NCBI GenBank assembly: GCA_025267735.1
Contig: CM046304.1
Coordinates: 10,106,001-10,170,000, forward strand
Length of the DNA: 64,000 nt
Origin: Mactra quadrangularis
Taxonomy: Eukaryota; Mollusca; Bivalvia; Venerida; Mactridae
Reading direction: 5' to 3'
Part shown: one piece after another, positions 56,541 through 64,000 of the stretch
Numbering within the stretch: position 1 is the first letter of the stretch
How the letters are laid out: each line of letters starts with the position of its first letter
Translations under genes and position numbers: made by a program
The notes under the pieces: generated by a model
What the model was told of the DNA's origin: nothing
What the model saw: the letters and a program-made list of their open reading frames with translations, nothing else
The model's database searches: none

Positions 56541-57794
56541 AAAAAAAATAGTATATATGTTGGTTCATGCTTATCAAGGAGTACCAGTGGATTCCATATT
56601 TCTTCACTATACTTGTACATTAGGTTTTTGTGATATTGATTTGTGATGATATTAAAGACTTCACCCATGCATTTTACTTTGTTACGGCAGAGTTTAGTAA
56701 TAGAGTGCATGAAACCTCTATATGTGGATTCTACTTGATAAAAGTGCTTTACCTAATTCTTATATGTACATTAACATATTAAACAATGTAAATATTCTAG
56801 TCAATGGTACATGTGTATACAGAATAGATAGTTTTGTGTTTTATACTTGATTACACTTTTAGTTGGATTTTGATGTTTTTGGTTCACCTTGTGTTTTGAT
56901 AATTACATAAAATACATGTTTACTATTTAGATAGCTAGGTTTGTGGGTAAATTTTTAACTTGTAGTTAATATACACTATGTACATGTATTATATTTTACT
57001 ATTTTAAGTGCTATGAATTGAACAGTTTTTTATTATTACAAAAATAAATTGAGGTTTTAAGTTACAAGTAATAAGTGTGCAATCAACTCATTATGTTCAC
57101 ATCCCCATTATCATAAGTACCATGGACTGCAAAGAAAAAAGACATTTAAATCTATTTCAAACATCTCGATGAAAAAGAACTTTTTAATAAATCCAATGAT
57201 CATTTTAATATGTTAATGTTATTTATATAGTAAATGTAGATTGAAACCAAAAGTAGAATTTGGTTGTCAATCCTTAAAACAGTAGATTTGATCACTATAT
57301 TTTTAAGATACAGTACTGTGATAGAAAAACCTTCCTCCAAATTACATTATTAAGCTCTTTAACAAACCTTGTTGATATATATTCATATGTTAACATTAAA
57401 ATTGACATATTGTGCACTTAAAAAAGAATCCCCTGTTTTAGGAAATGGGCAGTTCCAAAATGGCGTCTAAATATGTCCGAGGTTATTTGTAGTGAAAGGC
57501 TGTAGAGTTCTGTATGAATCATATTTAATACTGTTTAGCTCCCTTTATTATTTTAGCCCTTATCCTTTGATCACTGGTTATGTTTGTATTCTTTCTATTA
57601 AGTTTGACTACTGCTTGTTTTGGTAAATTAAACTTATTCACAGTGGTTTTTGATGGATTAAATTGTCTTAAACAATCTTAAAACTTTACCAGTGCTCCAA
57701 TCAACAGTTTTAGAATTATTGGTACTAGATATTCAGTTTAATTGCTGGGTGTTAAGGTTAATCTTTAATTTAATTACACATTTACCTCTTGTTT
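56541..57794. other. Gene-poor region
   Basis: AT-rich; no gene or clear repeat seen. Confidence 0.5.
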
Positions 57795-57938
57795 TAGTTT
57801 GTTTTTTCTCAACTGTCAAAATATGAACAATTTCACAGTGACTTCATGTTCTTTGTCTTACACTCAGATATTGTGATAGTGTGCATTCAATAACCATGAA
57901 ATCATTTGAACTTTGACAGTTAAGAAAAAATGGACTAT
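57795..57938. mobile_element. Complete MITE, 144 bp, TAGTYYATTTTTTCT-type ends
   Basis: TAGTTTGTTTTTTCTCAACT, continuing GTCAAA, faces TTTGACAGTTAAGAAAAAAT, continuing GGACTA. This short uninterrupted copy defines the family also seen at 9143-9685 and partially at 1215-1310. Confidence 0.8.
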
Positions 57939-59554
57939 ACAACATACAATACATTTTTGTGGAAAGTTTTTCTGAAATAAAAATAGTGCAATAGTTTATT
58001 TTCTTTCCAATGAGGCTTTTATCTAGAAAAGTGTAAACAACATAAATGTTCATGTTTCTTTATATGTACTATATATTACAGCACACTATTGATTTACTTC
58101 ATATTTAGATCTTATTATTTGGATACAAGTATTAATTAAACTTAAAAAAAATCACTAATTAACTGTATTCATCATGGTTCTTGTTATTTGCAACAACTTA
58201 CACTGTTATTTTATTCATATACATGTGTAATAAATAAGCATGTAAAATGCGTCATTGTTTAGTAAGCAATAGTTCACAGACTAATTTAACTCCTTACACC
58301 TTATTGTACATGTTTGATATTGCAAACTCTAATGTTTCACTTTGTCTTTAAAATACAAGAGTTGTAATTATAAGTCTCCTGTTTTTCCAACTTTTGCACA
58401 TTAAAATGGTGGGTGTGTCCATTTTAAGTGTTTTTGATTTAGTTATATTTTCTAGGACTGAGGTGAGAAATAGACAAAAAAGATCAAATACATGTATGTC
58501 AATCCTGTGAACAAATTTTAAAGCAATTGTTTAAATTGCAGTTTATTTTTCATGACAGAAAGTAAGCAATATACACTATAATATGTTTTATGGAAGTCAC
58601 TGTGATGTTATAAGAGGTATGGGCTTTGTCAACCTTAATATATTTAAATTTTCATAATTAATCTGCAAATTTGAATATTATTTCATTCCAGTGTGTCTTT
58701 TTTTAATGCTTTATTGTTAAAGTTGATATCTCCTTTGAATCATCTTCTTATAATTAATAAAATGTGATATGAAACTTAAACTATAATTTTATGAGAATTG
58801 CTTGTTTGAGGAAACAGAAAATTTTAGATTTTAATAAGGAAACTCCATTTTAAATTCATCAAGTTTTATGACTACAAAATGAAGTGAAATTCTTAATGCC
58901 ACATAAATTGTTAAGACTTCAACAACAGTTAAAGCTGATGATATTACTGAAATAAGTAATTGTTTTAAAGGAGATATAGTTGTATAAAATCATTGAACAT
59001 GTATATATTTTACCTCACTTTCTATGTTTTTATATCTATTTTATATGTTTATTATTATATTACCTTATACTACTAGGCATTGTTGTTAAATTTATTAAAT
59101 AATTTTACATTATTGCTTTTTATAGTTATGTGTGTGTTATTGTTTTGAATTATAGGATTTGTTCACTATTTGCTTGAATACAATTATAATATACAGAATG
59201 CAAACCACATGGTATTCTTGTTTTTACTCTATATTTAATGTTCTGAACCAAACAAAACATGTAATAGATGACTAGGACATTTACTTTCCAGATAGAACAT
59301 CTAAACATTTCACTCTCTGAAAACAAGACATTCCAATCCTGTGAACAATGTCCGGTCAAGAGAAAAGAGATAAATGGCCTTCGTTCACATGTGGCCTTTG
59401 TTGGTAGGGAGGAATGAATTGGCCATGCTTGGTCTGAAATTGGAGACAGAGATCATATTTAATATGACATAATATACCTAAGTATTTTAAAAATATATAT
59501 AGTGAAACTGTTTAATAATGACCAGTATCACGATTAATCTCAATTGGCTGTGTG
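57939..59554. other. Gene-poor region
   Basis: AT-rich; no gene seen on either strand. Confidence 0.5.
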
Positions 59555-59855
59555 GTGCAAGAAAAGTGACTTAAAAAGTTGACTGTTGGTAAAAAGTGAC
59601 TATTTCAGTAAAATGACTGTTGCTAAAAAGTGACTATTTTAGAAAGATGACTAGCTGAAAAGTGACTGCTTTAGTAAAATGACTGTTGCTAAAAAGTGAC
59701 TATTTTAGAAAGATGACTAGCTGAAAAGTGACTGCTTTAGAAAAGTGACTGTTGCTGAAAAGTAAATGTCATTGAAAGGTTACTGTTGCTACGAAGTGAC
59801 TGTTATTAACATGTTGCTGTTGCTGAAAAGTGACTGCTGTTGCTAGTTAACTGTT
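59555..59855. repeat. Degenerate tandem repeat of GTGACT(G/A)-type subunits
   Basis: A unit of about 66 bp containing GACTGTTGCTAAAAAGTGAC, TATTTTAGAAAGATGACTAG and CTGAAAAGTGACTGCTTTAG is repeated twice almost exactly, with shorter derivatives (AAAAGTGACTGTTGCT) either side. Confidence 0.85.
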
Positions 59856-59867
59856 ATTAAACCTTTT

Positions 59868-60122
59868 TTGGTTGGGTTTAACGCCCTAACAACTCATTGT
59901 AAAGGTCAGATCACGACGGTAAGTCAACCTACTCACCCTTCCTGGAAAGTCTAAATCTTTGGATTTAGCTGTTTACTATTACTAAGCACATACGTCCATC
60001 AGTGACTGACAACTGTCATGCATGATTAAGAATCAGTGGTAGGAGGGAGAATGACCATATAAATCATTTCATGACTAAACTACACGAAAGTATGCTCCGC
60101 CTAGGAATCAAACCCAAGAGGG
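59868..60122 (-). mobile_element. tRNA-derived SINE (family B, copy 4, head damaged)
   Basis: GGTTGGGTTTAACGCCC, TTAAGAATCAGTGGTAGG and AGGAATCAAACCCAAGAGG follow the family in order, but the tRNA-like head past box B is missing. After the truncation GGGGCATACTTTCGTGAA repeats part of its own body. Confidence 0.8.
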
Positions 60123-61000
60123 GCATACTTTCGTGAAATTGAAAGTTGCAGAAAAGTTAAGTGATATAGACAGCTGACTGTACCTTTCAGACAAGCTTAT
60201 GTTATGTCCTAAATCACAGACTGGTGAAATAAAGGTAAACTGGTATTAGTTGGATTACAAAGCCCAGTGTGTTAGTTAACCATCAGCATATAGTATACAC
60301 ATACCTAATTGTGTCTGTGATAAAATTAGTTTGTAAGGAAACCAGTATTAAAAGTAGTTTTTGTTTTCAACTGGAGCTGACTCACCCACGGTGATGTATT
60401 TTACATCAGATTTAATTAAACATCGTTTAATAAAGGATTGCATAAACATTGCTATATATATATATATAGATGATACTCTTATTACCTACAGCTAGAAAAC
60501 TAGTGACGACTGCAGCATTGTGGGCACAACCACGCTTCTTATTAATTTTAACAGAATAGTGAATTTATTCTATCAAAACAAGTATTACTAACCCAGCAGA
60601 CAAATGAATACACCATAAAATTTACTCCTACTAAAAATGTATAATGTAGACTCAAGATGAGCCTCAAGTTAAGATTCAAAAGAGTTTGACCAAAGATTTC
60701 CGAAGAGTTTGAAGCTGTGAGTAGACCGGCCGACCATCTAGGTTAAATGTACCATTTCGTTGTCAGACTCATTGGATTTTTATCTTAACAATATTAAATT
60801 TTACAAACCCTTTGGACTAAAAAAAAACCCGAAACCCTTAGGACTATTACCTATACAATTTAACGTTATCAAGCCATTTGAAATGTTGTTCATACGCTTT
60901 GAAATACCCAAACTCTTGTAGACTGTATGATATACACTATAAAATAACTTACATAAATCTATTAAGTGCCACCAGATTTGTGAAAGCGTCAAACACTTTG
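60123..61000. other. Gene-poor region before the satellite
   Basis: Contains a short (TA)n run near 60454-60470. From about 60800 single diverged units (TTTGGACTA, TTAGGACTA) lead into the satellite. No gene seen. Confidence 0.5.
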
Positions 61001-61369
61001 GAATATAAGTAAAAACTATGGTTCAACTCTTTGGACTATAAGTAAAAACTATGGTTCAACTCTTTGGACTATAAGTAAAAACTATGGTTCAAACTCTTTG
61101 GACTATAAGTAAAAACTATGGTTCAACTCTTTGGACTATAAGTAAAAACTATGGTGCAACTCTTTGGACAATAAGTAAAAACTATGGTGCAACTATTTGG
61201 ACTATAAGTAAAAACTATGGTGCAACTATTTGGACTATAAGTAAAAACTATGGTGCAACTATTTGGACTATAAGTAAAAACTATGATTCAACACTTTGGA
61301 CTATAAGTAAAAACTATGGTGCAACTCTTTGGACTATAAGTAAAAACTATGGTGCAACTCTTCCGACTA
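61001..61369. repeat. 33-bp satellite, left block (about 11 units)
   Basis: The unit is GGACTATAAGTAAAAACTAT followed by GGTTCAACTCTTT or GGTGCAACTCTTT (32-34 bp). It is the same repeat as 63114-64000. The frame is open because the unit is mostly 33 bp (WTISKNYGSTL), but nothing suggests translation. Confidence 0.95.
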
Positions 61370-63113
61370 CAGATATCGGAACGTGCAAGTTGTCACACGG
61401 TACGGACGGTACACGCACGTTATACGAACACGGACTGCACGTTACACGATACACGATAGATAGCTTGATTTGCGGTAAAATACACGATTCCGAGTCTCGA
61501 TACACGTTTAACACGATTGTTCGAAATCCTCGACTTTTTTCGCCCAGAGAAAAACGTTTCAACGACGACACGTTAAACGATTAATGCGTCTCAAATGTAG
61601 ATTGAAAACAAAAAATATTCTTCTGTTTCGTCGTAAATATGTAACTAAACAATACAGTTTTGTTAAATTTATTGAAAATCGAGTTTACCTCCTCAAATTC
61701 TTAAAAACAAAATGTTACAAGTAGGCTGAAATCGAATTTAAATTCACGCACACGATTGTCAACTTCGAAATCACACGATAGACAAAGAAATAAAAATTTA
61801 AATATGTTACATTGGTTCATTACACAGTTAAGCTTGATTGTAAAATATAATATTGTATCAATAAATTTATTGAATATCGACATTTTAAGTAGAAATTAAG
61901 GTACACGATAGGCGGGCAGTCATTACACGATAGACAAAAAAGAACACGATTGATATTTTTTTATCAAACAAATTATGTAAGTACTTGATGTATAACAAAA
62001 ATACAAACTGCAGAATAAAGAATAACATTACTGTCAAAAATTGTTTATGTCATTCTTTGTAAGTTGGCTTTATTCAGATTTAAAACCACACACACGATAT
62101 CCGGCGAAACCCACACGATAGAAAAAGAAATACACGTTTCAAGTTTCTTCTCTGTTTTTATTTTCAAGCCATTCATGGTGAAAAATACTTTGAATTAGTA
62201 TATTTTTTTTAAAACACAGTCTACGCGTGATTAAAAAAATATAAGCATGTCATATTGTATAATGGTCGCCTTTTTAGTAGTATGTATACTAGATATAAAC
62301 GTTTACATGCAGTGCTTGCGTGAAGACGCGGTATTAAGACAGTACACACACCTCGTGTTAACTTACTATTTTATGCCGACTACAAAATCGATATTTAAAT
62401 AAAAAGTTTTACATATAAATACGCAAATATGAGGGAATAATACGAATAAACTGTAAAAACTAAATAATTTAATTTACTTTAAGAATTAAAACAATGATGG
62501 CTTTTTTAATCATATAGAGTCGTGATAAACGAGTTCTTGACCAAGTGAGATGTCAATTATAACAGTTTGCTTACTAAACGCTTTAGCCACTGACAAACAA
62601 AGAAAATATTTGATGATTAAGATAAATGAAAGCATGTGTTTACATTTTAAATATAATAATATTATAACGATTATTTTAATTTAGTAACAACATTTCGGTT
62701 GGGTCGCAATTTAATTGACCGCAGATTGGTCCGGAATGAGCCGCAGTTTATCGACGTACGGCATTTAAACAGGAATTTCCGGTTTAAACAAAGTCAACAT
62801 TTATTCTAAACTCAACTTAATGAATCGCGGTTTTTCTTTTTGTTTACGGATGATGATTAGTCAACAATGCAGAAGTATTTAATACATTTATACGTATGGA
62901 TTTGTCAATATCTCGGGCACACGATACACGGTAATAAAACGCAAAATCACAATATCTCAGACCGATTTTTACCGTGTATTTACACGATGAGCGGTCTACA
63001 CGTTACACGATTGAAATACACGGTGAATTATACACGCACACGGTATGAATGATACACGCACGATACACGCACGATACACGCAAATTTCGGAAACTTGCAC
63101 GATCCGAGATCTG
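61370..63113. mobile_element. DNA transposon inserted in the satellite, 1744 bp, TA target duplication
   Basis: The ends CAGATATCGGAACGTGCAAG and, inverted, CAGATCTCGGATCGTGCAAG (22-bp repeats, two mismatches). The satellite's GACTATAAGT is split so that TA is present on both sides (61368-61369 and 63114-63115). Many ACACGATA/ACACG motifs cluster inside both ends and in the middle, mostly in one orientation, like transposase-binding subterminal repeats. No transposase frame, so non-autonomous. The TA duplication fits Tc1/mariner-related families but the ends are not ones I know. Confidence 0.88.
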
Positions 63114-64000
63114 TATAAGTAAAAACTATGGTTCAAACTCTTTGGACTATAAGTAAAAACTATGGTTCAAACTCTTTGGACTATAAGTAAAAACTATGGT
63201 TTAAACTCTTTAGACAATAAGTAAAAACTATGGTTTATCTCTTTGGACTATAAGTAAAAACTATGGTGCAACTCTTTGGACTATAAGTAAAAACTATGGT
63301 GCGACTCTTTGGACTATAAGTAAAAACTATGGTTCAAACTCTTTGGACTATAAGTAAAAAATATGGTTCAACTCTTTGGACTATAAGTAAAAACTATGGT
63401 TCAACACTTTGGACTATAAGTAAAACTATGGTTCAAACTCTTTGGACAATAAGTAAAAGCTATGGTGCAACACTTTGGACTATAAGTAAAAACTATGGTG
63501 CAACTCTTTGGACTATAAGTAAAAACTATGGTGCAACTCTTTGGACTATAAGTAAAAACTATGATTCAACTCTTTGGAATATAAGTAAAAACTATGGTTC
63601 AAACACTTTGGACTATAAGTAAAAACTATGGTGCAACTCTTTGGACTATAAGTAAAAACTATGGTTCAACTCTTTGGATTATAAGTAAAAACTATGGTTT
63701 AAACTCTTTAGACAATAAGTAAAAACTATGGTTCAAACTCTTTGGACTATAAGTAAAAACTATGGTGCAACTATTTGGACTATAAGTAAAAACTATGGTT
63801 CAAACTCTTTGGACTATAAGTAAAAACTATGGTTCAACTCTTTGGACTATAAGTAAAAACTATGGTGCAACTATTTGGACTATAAGTAAAAACTATGGTT
63901 CAACTCTTTGGACTATAAGTAAAAACTATGGTTCAACTCTTTGGACTATAAGTAAAAACTATAGTTCAAACACTTTGGAATATAAGTAAAAACTATGGTG
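63114..64000. repeat. 33-bp satellite, right block (about 27 units), runs off the window
   Basis: The same ACTTTGGACTATAAGTAAAA unit as 61001-61369, continuing to the last base of the window. Variants include TTTAGACAATAAG and a unit missing one A near 63424, which breaks the open frame. Confidence 0.95.

Noticed and set aside
61084..61584. Frames with WTISKNYGSTL repeats (also 63329-63989) as genes
   Set aside because: They are the 33-bp satellite read in frame. Single-base length variants break the frame, and one frame runs into the inserted transposon.

Overview
This is animal nuclear DNA, very AT-rich, with small exons separated by long introns and a dense load of mobile elements. The mix of tRNA-derived SINEs, Helentron-like elements beginning with a CCCCCG box, a DIRS/Ngaro-type retrotransposon, mariner/Tc1 and hAT MITEs and LINE fragments suggests a marine invertebrate, most likely a bivalve mollusc. 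That assignment is inference from repeat style; no marker gene settles it.

Two host genes can be supported, arranged head to head. (1) Left gene, minus strand, 10863 down to position 1 and continuing out of the window: eight exons whose splice phases all agree encode 184 residues of a helical, charged protein that resembles a BAR-type coiled coil. Its middle part looks like the fungal eisosome proteins Pil1/Lsp1, tentatively. (2) Right gene, plus strand, 19382-52451: six phase-compatible exons encode a complete 300-residue DUF547-family protein (motifs [22 protein letters not shown] and [12 protein letters not shown]). Its introns measure about 0.4, 4.5, 22, 3.4 and 1.7 kb. Upstream of each gene lies a related block of about 110 bp in inverted orientation (near 13640-13755 and 19185-19300), with a GC-armed palindrome around a TATA-like core and a GGGGCGTGG box. 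These may be duplicated promoters.

The most unusual feature is at 49029-50375. The last 15 nt of DUF547 intron 4 plus the first 24 nt of exon 5 (codons SCPAINVY) have been amplified into about 36 tandem copies, each with its own TTTCAG acceptor, ending at the genuine exon. The last two decoy acceptors are in frame and stop-free, so using them would add 13 or 26 residues at a conserved motif.

Layout: 1-10.9 kb, left gene with MITEs and a 1.6 kb intronic array whose units each carry GTAAGT on the gene strand; 10.9-19.2 kb, the space between the genes, with a 15-bp minisatellite, hAT and Tc1 debris and an 880-bp MITE; 19.4-24.8 kb, DUF547 exons 1-3 with hAT-like and mariner MITEs; 24.8-46.8 kb, a 22 kb intron holding a DIRS/Ngaro-type element with split direct repeats, a THAP/DDE transposon remnant with nested Helentron and LINE pieces, and a 3.8 kb long-inverted-repeat element; 46.8-52.5 kb, DUF547 exons 4-6 and the splice-site array; 52.5-61 kb, gene-poor 3' flank with SINEs; 61-64 kb, a 33-bp satellite interrupted by a 1744-bp DNA transposon.
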